From NCBI RefSeq assembly GCF_010119235.1, contig NZ_JAAATZ010000001.1, positions 278,501 through 342,500 of the forward strand: 64,000 nucleotides of DNA. Reading direction: 5' to 3'. Shown one piece after another: positions 10,207-18,899 of the stretch. Both the position numbers and the translations under genes were made by a program. This stretch comes from Flavobacterium phycosphaerae (GTDB taxonomy: Bacteria > Bacteroidota > Bacteroidia > Flavobacteriales > Flavobacteriaceae). Below the pieces are notes generated by a model. That model did no database searches. It had not been told where the DNA came from and saw nothing but the letters and a program-made list of their open reading frames with translations. Each line of letters starts with the position of its first letter. Position 1 is the first letter of the stretch.

Positions 10207-10367
10207 AAAGATATTAACTAATTGTTAACTAATTCACTAGCGTTATTTTATCGGTTTTATGTGTTTTTTATCGATTTTTTTTGTAGTCTTTTTCTTTTTA
10301 TTGGATTAAAGAAAAAAAGTGAATAAAACTTTAAGCGTTATTCCTACAGCGTTATAATAACCGTAAT

Positions 10368-10748
10368 TTACTTTTTTTCAAACTTCACAACTTTTAATTT
10401 TTGCTGTAACTCTTTGGAAGGTTTGTATTTAATTCGGGTAGCCTTTATATGAGGGAGTATTGATTCTGTTGGTTGCTCCACTCCTCCTGAGGAAATCGTG
10501 AGCTGAAAGGTACCCAAACTTTTAATTTTAATAATATTCCCGTCCGCCAATTCAAAAGCTATTTGCTCGGTAAGTGCTATAATAACACCATAACAATCGG
10601 CCACACTCATTGATGAGGCTTGTGCCACCCGCTTGGCCAGTTGATCTAAATCGATTACTTGTCTGCCCACCGCTATCGGGTAATATTTTACCTCGGGAGG
10701 TGTTACCAAATTATTTTTTTTGGGAACTATAGTATAAGGTACTGCCAT
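10368..10748 (-). CDS. HU-like (HU-HIG type) DNA-binding protein
   Basis: This 126-residue basic protein has the Bacteroidetes HU-like fold pattern. An N-terminal strand (MAVPYTIVPKKN) is followed by helices (about 30-65), then the LADGNIIKIKSLGTFQL segment (about 73-88) typical of the HU body, and a basic C-terminus (KYKPSKELQQKLKVVKFEKK). Family members bind DNA as nucleoid-associated or histone-like proteins. It is a single gene on the same strand as the two flanking giant surface-protein genes. Its upstream region carries three regularly spaced palindromes (10871-10926) that could be operators for this gene. I found no TAnnTTTG box directly upstream. Confidence 0.8.
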   Translation of the reverse strand: MAVPYTIVPKKNNLVTPPEVKYYPIAVGRQVIDLDQLAKRVAQASSMSVADCYGVIIALTEQIAFELADGNIIKIKSLGTFQLTISSGGVEQPTESILPHIKATRIKYKPSKELQQKLKVVKFEKK

Positions 10749-11039
10749 AATAAATGATTTTTAAAATTAGACTTATAAAAGACTATGCGTTTCAACAACA
10801 AAAAACACTAGCGGTTAAGAAAACGATAATGCTGCATAATCAAAATAGAGTTATACAACTTTTGTACCAAAGATGTACTTCTTTAAGAGCATAGATGTAT
10901 ATCTATTTAACTAAAGATGTACATCTATTGAAACTATAAGCCTTACCATTTTAAACCGTAACGCCATGGAATTACTAAACTTAGAGGGGCAACATCACCT
11001 AAAGCCACCGCTACAAGAAAACCGTTGGCCTTAAAAACA
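10749..11039. other. Intergenic region with an operator array
   Basis: This stretch between the HU-like gene and the terminator of the 1844-aa protein holds the palindrome array at 10871-10926. It also holds a 22-codon plus-strand ORF (10966-11034) that I do not accept as a gene. Nothing else is evident. Confidence 0.6.
10871..10926. promoter_or_regulatory. Three AGATGTACATCT palindromes at 22-bp spacing
   Basis: Copies start at 10871 (AGATGTACTTCT), 10893 (AGATGTATATCT) and 10915 (AGATGTACATCT, a perfect 12-bp palindrome). Each imperfect copy differs from the perfect one at a single base. The 22-bp spacing is about two helical turns, so bound dimers would lie on the same face of the DNA. 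The array is 123-178 bp upstream of the HU-like gene start. Confidence 0.55.
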
Positions 11040-11070
11040 AAAATCCCCACCAGAAACTGATGGGGATTTT
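11040..11070 (-). terminator. Rho-independent terminator of the 1844-aa surface protein
   Basis: A 10-bp stem (AAAATCCCCA at 11040-11049, complement at 11061-11070) is extended inside by a CAG/CTG pair. On the minus strand it is followed by a T-rich run. It lies 23 bp past the stop codon at 11094. Confidence 0.85.
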
Positions 11071-11093
11071 TATATCCTGATTAATTCTTTTTT

Positions 11094-14000
11094 TTACTTG
11101 ATTACTTTTTTAGTTACCATTACCCCGTCTTCAGAGGTTACCTGCACTAAAAGCACTTCATTAGACAAACCGGCATTGATAGTAATTTGACTGGCATTGA
11201 TTCCTTTTTGCTCTACTAATAAGCGGCCTCTGATATCAAATACTTTTACCGAAGCCATTACAGCGTTTCCTGAATTTACCACAAACTCATTGGCAGGATT
11301 TTTATAAATCACAACCTGATTGGCATTGAATACCGGGTTGGTGTAGCCTAATGGTAATTGGTACAAAACATCAAATCTTGTATCAAAGTTTCCGGCTTCA
11401 GATGAAAAAGTATAACCACCTGTAGTCAAATCATGAATAAATCCGGTAGTGTTGTCTCTTAAATATACGGTTTGATTTCCGGCAAATAAACCATCCACAT
11501 GATCAATGGCAATGGTGTACTCTCCGGCAGCAGCTACTTTAAAGTTCATCGGAACCACATCAGCAGCATCAAATGGCAAGGCTCTTCCTTGGATAGCAAA
11601 AGGCGTAGTACCAATTAAAGAAGTCAAAGCTATACCTCCATCATTAATATATTTACCATCAATTGTGGCATCTACTCCTTGAGTAGCATTGGTTATATAG
11701 CCCACCATCGTTTGTGAAAACAATCCTGCAGCATTGGTAGCATTCAACCAAATACGGTTTCTTTCAATAGTATTGGCTACTTTGAAGAACTGATCGGCAT
11801 GGTCATCTATACGCATAGTGTTATCAAAATTTACGGTTCCGCTTCCGGTTCCTTCTACGAAAAACCCTTGACCGGTTTGAATAACATCATTAGGATCATA
11901 TACCTGAGCTTCTCCATTGCTTACAAATCCACCCAATGTCCAAGTACAGTATGAAGGACTCAAGGCGTTGTTGGTTTTTCTCCAGAAATATAAAGTTCCG
12001 GTAATAGAAGAACTGTTATTAGTATCACCTACAAAAGCAGTAGCATCAATTGGCGATGGGTATGGGTTTCCAACCAAGTTAAATCGTTGCCCGGCACCTC
12101 CATTAACCAAAGTATAGCTGTAGTCTCCGTTATTAGGAACACCCGCAAACTGACCTACCCAAATCGTTGGTGAAGCCGGATGGTTGTTTGGCATTCTGAT
12201 TAAGTAACCTTGCGCAGTGGCAAAATTAGTAGTAGATGGCGATGCCACTACATCATACAAATTAGTAGTAGTATTATAGGTGTAGAAACGATTGCTTAAC
12301 GTTTGTGGTGAGTAAGCCTGTAATTGTTGACTGGCTACCGGTGAAGACCACAAAGTATAATCTTGTCTCATTAAAGCCGAACTGTTACGTTTTATAATGA
12401 TGGCTCCTGAGTTGGTGTTGGTACTACCTGTCTGAATTAGGTTAGCGTTGTTATTAAAAGTAACTAAACTACCACTCACTGCTGTCAAGGCACCACTAAG
12501 TCTAACGGTATCTCCTGAAGAAATAATTACGGTTGAACTATTGTTAATGGTTAACGAACAAGCTTCAAGGTCAGTACCTCCGGAAACGAAAGCACTAGAG
12601 ATGATGGCTGCTGTAGTATTATCCGGTGCTCCGTTATCCCAAGCACCACTACTCCATGTTGTTGTATTGATATCAACACTGGTATAAGCCGAAGCCGCTT
12701 CTGAACAAACGCCACTTTGTACCACCGCTCTGAAACGAGTGGTTTGAGTTAAAGCGCCCGAAGTATAAGTATCTACTGTATTGGCAATAGTAGTCCAAGA
12801 TGAGAATGGACTAACAGCGTATTCCCAACGGAGAATAGTACCTGTATGACCAGCCAAAGTCAAAAGGCCACTGGTTGAACCGGCACAAATAGCTGTTCCT
12901 CCTGTTACTGAACCTCCTACAGAAGCATCGTTAACGGTTATTAAAACAGCATCAGACTCCACCGGGTCACAAGCTCCGCTTTGCACTACCGCTCTGAAAT
13001 AAGTATCTTGCGTTAAACTTCCGATAGTAGCCCCGGTTAAGGTAGCAGAAGTTACAATGATAGCTGTTGGACTGGAGAAACCGGCATCTGTAGATGATTC
13101 CCATTGGATTACAGAACCTACATGGCCTGATAAAGTTAAGTCGGCCGGTTGTGTACCCGAACAAATAGTTTGATCTGAAGAAACAGTACCACCCACGGTA
13201 GTCGCATCTACAGTTATTAATACGGCAGCAGAATTGGCTGAAGAGCAAACCCCACTTTGAACCACCGCTCTGAAATAGGTATTAGCCGTTAAAGCACCAA
13301 TAGTAGTACCGTTTAGCGTAGTTGATGTTTCTGCAATATCTGTTGGTGAAGAGAATCCGGCATCGCTTGAACTTTGCCATTTAACCACAGTACCTGTGTT
13401 ACCTGACAATGTTAAATCTGCAGGTTCTGTACCATAACAAATACTTTGAGCTGATGCTACCGTTCCTCCCACCGAAGTTGGATCAACAGTAACCGTTGTA
13501 TCCGCTGAATTGGCTTCTGAACAAACACCGCTTTGAACAACGGCTCTGAATTTAGTAGTTTGTGTTAAAGTTCCTGAGGTATAAGTAGTTGATGTATTAG
13601 CAATAGTAGTCCAAGATGAGAATGGACTAACAGCATATTCCCAACGCACTACAGTACCTGTATTCCCTGACAAGGTCAACAAACCGCTGGCGGAACCACT
13701 ACAAATAGTAGTTCCTCCGGTTACTGAACCTCCAACTGATGCTGGATTCACCGTAGCAGTTACGGCTGTTCTTGAACCTGAAACACAACCTGTGGTAGTG
13801 TTTCGAGCCTCGGCATAATAAATGGTAGTGGATGAGATACTTGGTGTAGTATAACTGGTTGAATTACTCAATAATAAAGTCCCTCCGGTTGATGCATCAT
13901 ACCAGTCAACTGTTTCTCCGCCTCCAACTGAAGCAGACAAACTTGCCGTTCCGGTAACACATACTGAACCATTAGTTCCGGATGGTGCGCTTGGCAAGGC

Positions 14001-16628
14001 AATAACAGTTAAAGTACCGTCAGTGTATGTAATAGTATAGTTAGCTGCTGTAAAAGTCCCGCCAGTTGCTGCTGAAGGCACTATAGCATAAGTCCCGACT
14101 GCTGCTCCTGAGCTAGCTCCTGAGCTGGTAAGGGTTACGCTGCCTACCGTTTCGCTATTCTGTAAACCGCTTGGGGTAAAGGCACTTGTTCCTAAAGTAT
14201 AAGTAGTACCAAAACATTTAGAAGCATTATCAGCAGTAATATTTAAAGCCGCCGGATTAACGGTATAAGTCAAAGTAGTTGACCCAGTACCGCTGGCATT
14301 GGTAGCAAATATTGAAATAGAATAAGTTCCTGCCGCTGTAGTTGACGCTACGGTTATAACACCGGTAGAAGTATTTACCGACATCCCGGTTGGCAATCCT
14401 GTAGCATTGTAGCTGGTAGGAGTATAAGAACCTGTTATGGTATAAGTTGTTCCTGCACCATAGGTTGAGCTGGCTGTTGTAGCACTGGTAATAGCCGGAG
14501 CCGGTGTAGGCACTACTTCTCCGTTGCTCAATTGTACAGCTCCCGGAGCATACCCTGTAAAATTAAATTTAGCCAATTGACCGGTAGTTAAACCAGCACT
14601 TGTAGTGCCGATTACAATCTTACCGGCTGTTCCTGAAGCTCCTCCGGTACCTGTCCATCCATTCACTGTTAGTGTTGTACCAGTCCATGACACCAAGTGA
14701 CTGTCAGAAAAAGTCATTGTGTGCGCTGTTCCTCCCAAAGCAAAAGTTGAATTGGCACTCAATGTTATAGTCCCCATAGTATCGGAGAAACCGGTTGCAG
14801 TTCCTGTTTTAAAAGTACCTCCATTTAATACCAAGCTCGAAGAATTGGCAAAAACATTACTGGCTCCCAAACTGGTAATACCGGCCGCTATAGTAGTAGC
14901 CCCTGTATAAGTATTAGATCCTGAAAAAGTAACACTACCCGGTCCATCGTCTGTCATTGAACCTGTACCGGTGGTAATAGCACCCGTTACTACGATATTT
15001 CCTAAACCGCCTAAGAACAAACTGGTATTGGTACCGGTAATAGCTCCCATGCTAAGAGTAGAACTCGAATCCGCATTTATTCTGACCGGAGTGGAAGCCA
15101 ATGTTATAGTTCCTCCCCATGTATTGGTTAAATTACCTGTTCCGACACTTCGTAAAGCACCGTCACTTGATATACCGGAACCGTTTAAAGTTAAGGCCTC
15201 AGCACCTACTGTAATGCCACCTTGAACTTGTAAAGCAGCTCCCGATGCAACGGTTACCCCTCCGGCTGTTGTACCGGTTCCTTGGTTATTTTGAATATTC
15301 AGCACCCCAACGGAGATAGTGGTTGCTCCTGTATAAGTATTGGTACCTGATAAAGTAGCTGTTCCTGATCCGTCTTTGGTTAAGGTACCACTACCTGTTG
15401 TTATTGTTCCTGAAACGTCAATATTACCAACACCTCCTAAAGTTAAGTTGATGTTTGTAGCCGTTACAGCATTACCGGCACTTAAGGTTAGAGTTCCTGA
15501 ATCTGAATTAATTCTTGCCGCATTAGTAACTAAGGTTACTGTACCACCCCAAGTATTGTTTCCACTTATATTTCTTAAAGAACCTCCTGCGGATACCCCG
15601 GTATTGTTGATAGATAAGGCTTCTGCACCAACTGTAATTCCGCCTTGCAACTCAATAGCAGCTCCCGAAGATACGGTAACCCCTCCTGCCGTTGTACCGG
15701 TTCCTTGTGCATTCTGAATGTTTAGCACCCCGCCAGTAACTGACGTGGCTCCTGTATATGTATTAGTTCCGGTCAAAGTAAGTTTACCGGTTCCTGATTT
15801 AGTTAAAACAACAGCAGTAGCTGTACCATTACTGATTACACCCGTGTAAGCTGCAGGACTTGTATTGTCTGTTCCGATAGTTAATGTTCTGGTCCCTGCT
15901 GTTCCCGAAGAGTGCGTCAGATTACCTGAACCTGTCAAAGAACCAGCAGTTAAATTGGTATTAATCATATCTAAAGTACCAGAGGTCATGCTTAACATTC
16001 CTGATACAGTAACAGCAGCACTTAATCGAACCCCTGAAGCATTATTTATAGTCAAATCATTTACGGTAGCCGGCAATCCTAGTGTAAGCTGATTGGTACT
16101 CGTTCCGTTAAACTCATAATCAGCGGTTGTACTTAAAGTCACCGTTCTTTTAGCCGCGTTTGCCGGTAAAGAACAATTCGTTCCTTGAAGTCCGTTAGCA
16201 TTAACCGTTTTTACAATAGCACCAGCAGATACAATAAAATCATTACCACTACCGGCTCCTGCCATTGAAACTTGTGTGGCAGAGGCATTAGTGAAAATAA
16301 CTGTACCATTAATTGTAACTGCATTACCATTACCATTGATGGCTAACGAACCATCCATTTGCAAGGTAACACCCGAGCCGATAGTCCAGTTAGCGGTTGT
16401 TGTTAATGTTGATGCTGATCTTAAAATAAAAATATCACCTGAAGTGGTAAAATTTGTGGGTGCTGTTCCAGTACCATCTGTATTTTGTCCCCAAGTACTT
16501 AACGTGCTTGGATTACCTGTAGCTTTGGAATAGTAGGTTGCACTAAACGCCGAATTAAAAACCAAAAATAGAATAATGGTTAAAAAAGCAGTTTTTGGTT
16601 TAAGTTGATTAAGTAAAAATGTTTTCAT
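11094..16628 (-). CDS. T9SS-secreted protein with PATR beta-strand repeats and Ig-like repeats
   Basis: The protein has 1844 residues from the ATG at 16628. This start gives a clean signal peptide (MKTFLLNQLKPK, hydrophobic core, NSAFSA). A possible ATG at 16676 is rejected because the predicted -7 box (16674-16681) overlaps it. Roughly residues 190-650 contain autotransporter-associated (PATR) repeats with the pattern LTLTGTNTYTGATSVTGG...LNIQN. An MBG-like module (about 840-920) and five C-rich Ig-like repeats (VGGSVTGGT.ICSG...F.AVVQSGVCSEA, about 960-1390) follow. The C-terminus (KVFDIRGRLLVEQKG ... MVTKKVIK) is a T9SS type A sorting domain. The role is probably surface adhesion or matrix. 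PATR repeats are better known from type V autotransporters; here the export route is T9SS. Confidence 0.88.
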   Translation of the reverse strand: MKTFLLNQLKPKTAFLTIILFLVFNSAFSATYYSKATGNPSTLSTWGQNTDGTGTAPTNFTTSGDIFILRSASTLTTTANWTIGSGVTLQMDGSLAINGNGNAVTINGTVIFTNASATQVSMAGAGSGNDFIVSAGAIVKTVNANGLQGTNCSLPANAAKRTVTLSTTADYEFNGTSTNQLTLGLPATVNDLTINNASGVRLSAAVTVSGMLSMTSGTLDMINTNLTAGSLTGSGNLTHSSGTAGTRTLTIGTDNTSPAAYTGVISNGTATAVVLTKSGTGKLTLTGTNTYTGATSVTGGVLNIQNAQGTGTTAGGVTVSSGAAIELQGGITVGAEALSINNTGVSAGGSLRNISGNNTWGGTVTLVTNAARINSDSGTLTLSAGNAVTATNINLTLGGVGNIDVSGTITTGSGTLTKDGSGTATLSGTNTYTGATTISVGVLNIQNNQGTGTTAGGVTVASGAALQVQGGITVGAEALTLNGSGISSDGALRSVGTGNLTNTWGGTITLASTPVRINADSSSTLSMGAITGTNTSLFLGGLGNIVVTGAITTGTGSMTDDGPGSVTFSGSNTYTGATTIAAGITSLGASNVFANSSSLVLNGGTFKTGTATGFSDTMGTITLSANSTFALGGTAHTMTFSDSHLVSWTGTTLTVNGWTGTGGASGTAGKIVIGTTSAGLTTGQLAKFNFTGYAPGAVQLSNGEVVPTPAPAITSATTASSTYGAGTTYTITGSYTPTSYNATGLPTGMSVNTSTGVITVASTTAAGTYSISIFATNASGTGSTTLTYTVNPAALNITADNASKCFGTTYTLGTSAFTPSGLQNSETVGSVTLTSSGASSGAAVGTYAIVPSAATGGTFTAANYTITYTDGTLTVIALPSAPSGTNGSVCVTGTASLSASVGGGETVDWYDASTGGTLLLSNSTSYTTPSISSTTIYYAEARNTTTGCVSGSRTAVTATVNPASVGGSVTGGTTICSGSASGLLTLSGNTGTVVRWEYAVSPFSSWTTIANTSTTYTSGTLTQTTKFRAVVQSGVCSEANSADTTVTVDPTSVGGTVASAQSICYGTEPADLTLSGNTGTVVKWQSSSDAGFSSPTDIAETSTTLNGTTIGALTANTYFRAVVQSGVCSSANSAAVLITVDATTVGGTVSSDQTICSGTQPADLTLSGHVGSVIQWESSTDAGFSSPTAIIVTSATLTGATIGSLTQDTYFRAVVQSGACDPVESDAVLITVNDASVGGSVTGGTAICAGSTSGLLTLAGHTGTILRWEYAVSPFSSWTTIANTVDTYTSGALTQTTRFRAVVQSGVCSEAASAYTSVDINTTTWSSGAWDNGAPDNTTAAIISSAFVSGGTDLEACSLTINNSSTVIISSGDTVRLSGALTAVSGSLVTFNNNANLIQTGSTNTNSGAIIIKRNSSALMRQDYTLWSSPVASQQLQAYSPQTLSNRFYTYNTTTNLYDVVASPSTTNFATAQGYLIRMPNNHPASPTIWVGQFAGVPNNGDYSYTLVNGGAGQRFNLVGNPYPSPIDATAFVGDTNNSSSITGTLYFWRKTNNALSPSYCTWTLGGFVSNGEAQVYDPNDVIQTGQGFFVEGTGSGTVNFDNTMRIDDHADQFFKVANTIERNRIWLNATNAAGLFSQTMVGYITNATQGVDATIDGKYINDGGIALTSLIGTTPFAIQGRALPFDAADVVPMNFKVAAAGEYTIAIDHVDGLFAGNQTVYLRDNTTGFIHDLTTGGYTFSSEAGNFDTRFDVLYQLPLGYTNPVFNANQVVIYKNPANEFVVNSGNAVMASVKVFDIRGRLLVEQKGINASQITINAGLSNEVLLVQVTSEDGVMVTKKVIK

Positions 16629-16673
16629 ACGCCTGTATTTAAATTCTTTTAGATTTGGATATACAATTTTGAG

Positions 16674-16704
16674 CAAACATAATTCTGATACTGTACAACA
16701 ACAA
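16674..16704 (-). promoter_or_regulatory. Bacteroidetes-type promoter for the PATR/T9SS protein
   Basis: On the minus strand TATGTTTG (16674-16681) matches TAnnTTTG. A TTG (16702-16704) lies 20 bp upstream. The predicted leader to the ATG at 16628 is about 40 nt. Confidence 0.6.
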
Positions 16705-16850
16705 ATATTCTTGACAACAAGCCTAAATAGTCGTTAAATAACAGCATATTATGAAAAATAAATGCTTAAAAAACAGCATAGCTGTTCTAGTGACAAAGAA
16801 AATCATTGTTTTCTAGTAAACCAAATTTTTCATCGACTAAATACGTTTAT
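16705..16850. other. Intergenic region with no clear element
   Basis: This AT-rich spacer lies between the two back-to-back promoters. It contains a short AACAGC-ATA-GCTGTT palindrome (16772-16786) with no tail and nothing I would call a gene. Confidence 0.5.
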
Positions 16851-16880
16851 TTGAAGTTGAAATGCTTAATTATACCTTTG
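16851..16880 (+). promoter_or_regulatory. Plus-strand Bacteroidetes-type promoter
   Basis: TTG (16851-16853), a 19-bp spacer, then TACCTTTG (16873-16880): a full match to the Bacteroidetes consensus with ideal spacing. It points right towards the small ORF at 16903 and the 3' end of the polysaccharide locus. Confidence 0.5.
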
Positions 16881-16902
16881 AAATTCAATTTTATACCGAT
16901 AA

Positions 16903-17094
16903 ATGGTTTTTGTTTTACATTTTCTACATCAAACGGCTACTCCTGATGCCATTCTTTCGAAATGCATCAGAAAAAGTTTTTATTTAAAAAAACATTTGGA
17001 TGGTTATATTGAGGAATCAAACCAACTTAGAACAATTGGCTTGTTATTCATACCGACTGCAACAAAACGCTTTACATTTTATCTGCCAAATTGA
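16903..17094 (+). CDS. Possible small protein of unknown function (63 aa)
   Basis: An ATG 23 bp after a well-formed plus-strand promoter opens a 63-codon ORF with a basic, moderately hydrophobic product (starts MVFVLHFLHQT, ends RFTFYLPN). It overlaps the 3' end of the convergent GNAT gene by 23 bp. I recognise no domain. The promoter might instead drive an antisense RNA into the end of the polysaccharide operon. I include it only because of the promoter; the ORF could be chance. Confidence 0.25.
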   Translation: MVFVLHFLHQTATPDAILSKCIRKSFYLKKHLDGYIEESNQLRTIGLLFIPTATKRFTFYLPN

Positions 17095-17971
17095 TATTGA
17101 TTTGTTTAAAAAAACTTAAAGAATCTGCTATCGATGCGGCTGTTTTTTGAACCATAAAGAATCCTTTTACGAATTGGAAATCATTAGCTTCCGCGATTTT
17201 ACTTTTGGCGTCATCGGATAGAAAGAACATGACTTTTTTATCTCGATGCACTCGCATCCATTCGCAAAACACTTTTAAATCGTTTATATTAAAATCGGAA
17301 AGAAAAAGAAGTTTGATTATGGTTCCGGTGTCTTCAAACAAGCAATAAGTCTCCCCTACTTTGATACATTCCGTGGGAGTCAACCGTTTAATATATTGTC
17401 CTTCAAATTCTGCTTTACTGTATCCAAACACATTATGATTAGAAGCAAAATGAGTGTATTTTTCAAACAACAATTCCACATCAACCGGCACTGTTTTTAA
17501 AGTACTGAAATCGGAATCTGAAGCAAAAACCGATTCTTTAGAGAAAACATTATCAGCGGTTTTACCATAAAAGCCGGCATCTCTCAGTCGGCGGTAACTG
17601 GCATTAGACTCTGTAACAAAGGCCGTTAAAAAAGGAACTCCTTTAGCAAAACAAATCCGTTTGGATTCATCAATCATCTGGCTAAAACAACCTTTCCCTC
17701 TGGCCTCGGGTAATGTCCACGACCCTGTCATGATTCCAAAATCAACCTCGGAACCGTTGGCCGTTTTGAGTTTTCGGTACGTAACGGCTGAACCGGCAAT
17801 CACCTGATTGTTTTCGTCTTTGATTAATAAAATATCCGATTCATGCTCCCCTACACTTCTTTCAAAAATCCAGTCGTAGGTATTCGTATTTCCCCAATTC
17901 GGAAAGCATTGATTTAAATACGCCAAATAGGTATTTTTATAGTTTTCCGGATTTAGGATAATAGTGTTCAT
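17072..17971 (-). CDS. GNAT-family N-acetyltransferase, end of polysaccharide locus
   Basis: The 299-residue protein has a GNAT core. The substrate-side N-terminus is followed by strands around 45-85, and the acetyl-CoA pyrophosphate-binding motif A appears as EARGKGCFSQMI (89-100); ESNASYRRLRDAGF (about 121-134) is the usual second part of the fold. It probably N- or O-acetylates a sugar or amino-sugar precursor in the cytoplasm, though the sequence does not reveal the substrate. It is the last gene of the minus-strand polysaccharide run, one base after the preceding deacetylase frame. No strong terminator follows it. A second, only distantly similar GNAT protein is at 25171-26097. Confidence 0.75.
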   Translation of the reverse strand: MNTIILNPENYKNTYLAYLNQCFPNWGNTNTYDWIFERSVGEHESDILLIKDENNQVIAGSAVTYRKLKTANGSEVDFGIMTGSWTLPEARGKGCFSQMIDESKRICFAKGVPFLTAFVTESNASYRRLRDAGFYGKTADNVFSKESVFASDSDFSTLKTVPVDVELLFEKYTHFASNHNVFGYSKAEFEGQYIKRLTPTECIKVGETYCLFEDTGTIIKLLFLSDFNINDLKVFCEWMRVHRDKKVMFFLSDDAKSKIAEANDFQFVKGFFMVQKTAASIADSLSFFKQININLADKM

Positions 17972-17972
17972 T

Positions 17973-18898
17973 TTAGTTATTGTTTTTTACAAAATGGGCG
18001 ATTTCCCCCATAGAGGTCCACCACAAATCCTCCCCGTGTTTTTGCTCTAAAAGCGTCAGCAAGACATCTAAATAGTTCATGTACAAATCATCCACACCAT
18101 CAAGAGCAGTATAACTTCCCACCTGTTTTATAATGTGTGCTTTAATAGAAATCAAACCTTCGTTGGCAATAATTTCTTCGGCTCTGTCAAGGGTAGAATT
18201 CACTTGAAAATTAGAAGGAATGTGAACGATTTTATTCTCTTTTAAAAGCGTCGGATAAAGCAACGGCACTCCTTTAATACCGCTCATATTGCATTTGGCC
18301 TCTTTTGAAACCGCCGTCAAAACATCGCGCGAGGAGGCTACATAATCAAAATGATGAGCCACTAAAGTATCCAACAACGCTTCGGGTGCATTCCATCCCG
18401 GAGGACAAATCCCTTTGACGTAGTTTATTTTGGAAGCGTCAAAAATCCGTTCCATTTCCGTGATTATTTTTTCAAATTCTTCGCGGGTTTGGTTTTGAAA
18501 CTCAACCGGAATTTTTAATCCTTTGTGAATATGATACAGCCCGTGATAGGCCAATTCTGTTTGTTTCATTCCGTTTAGAAAAACCACAAAATCAGGATGG
18601 TTTTCCAAACTCATCGTGCCTTTTTTTAATCTTTTGGCCAAATAAAACTGATCCCTTACTTTTGGAATCTTTGCCAATAGCTTCCGAGTCGGAAAGGCAT
18701 GTGTTTCGCGCCAATCGGCAGTGGTGAAAAGCGTAACCATTAACTTTGGATGTCTGCTCAACAACCACATCACTTTTCCTAAGGCCCTTTCTCCTTGTCG
18801 CCACCGGCCTCATACAAATCGGTACTTTTAGAAGGATGAATATCATCAATCGTAAAACAGATAGCCGCTTTTTTATCTTTGGGTTTCCAGTTTAACAT
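17973..18898 (-). pseudogene. NodB-type polysaccharide deacetylase, split by a -1 frameshift
   Basis: Translation from the ATG at 18898 gives MLNWKPKDKKAAICFTIDDI, carrying the NodB motif 1 Asp-Asp, and runs to GGDKEKG. There it leaves frame at a GGG run (plus-strand 18785-18787). The remainder (ALGKVMWLLSRHPKLMVTLF...) continues in the next frame to 17973. One extra G would restore 308 uninterrupted residues. The downstream part holds motif 2 (HGLYH) and motif 3 (CPPGWN). As sequenced, the longer downstream ORF lacks the metal-binding Asp pair and would be inactive. Family members remove N- or O-acetyl groups from sugars. The ATG begins two bases from the stop of the preceding GT4 gene, as expected in this operon. 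Sequencing error is the likelier explanation. Confidence 0.8.
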
Positions 18899-18899
18899 C

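Noticed and set aside
10320..10367. Weak inverted repeat after the HU-like gene as a terminator
   Set aside because: GTTATT/AATAAC stem is short and AT-rich; not convincing.
10966..11034. 22-codon plus-strand ORF (MELLNLEGQHHL...) beyond the palindrome array
   Set aside because: Very short, no TAnnTTTG promoter in front, no recognisable product; most likely chance.
15340..15717. 125-codon and other plus-strand ORFs across 12-16.6 kb
   Set aside because: They lie antisense inside the repeat region of the 1844-aa secreted protein; their Pro/Val-rich composition is simply the complement of Gly/Thr-rich repeats.
16629..16676. Extended N-terminus (start at 16676) for the 1844-aa protein
   Set aside because: It would push the signal peptide 16 residues inward and its start codon overlaps the predicted -7 box.
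16772..16786. AACAGC-ATA-GCTGTT hairpin as a terminator
   Set aside because: Only a 6-bp stem without a T-run, and it is between two divergent promoters rather than after a gene.
18592..18849. 85-codon minus-strand ORF overlapping the deacetylase
   Set aside because: It is the third, non-coding frame around the frameshift; the conserved NodB motifs are in the other two frames.
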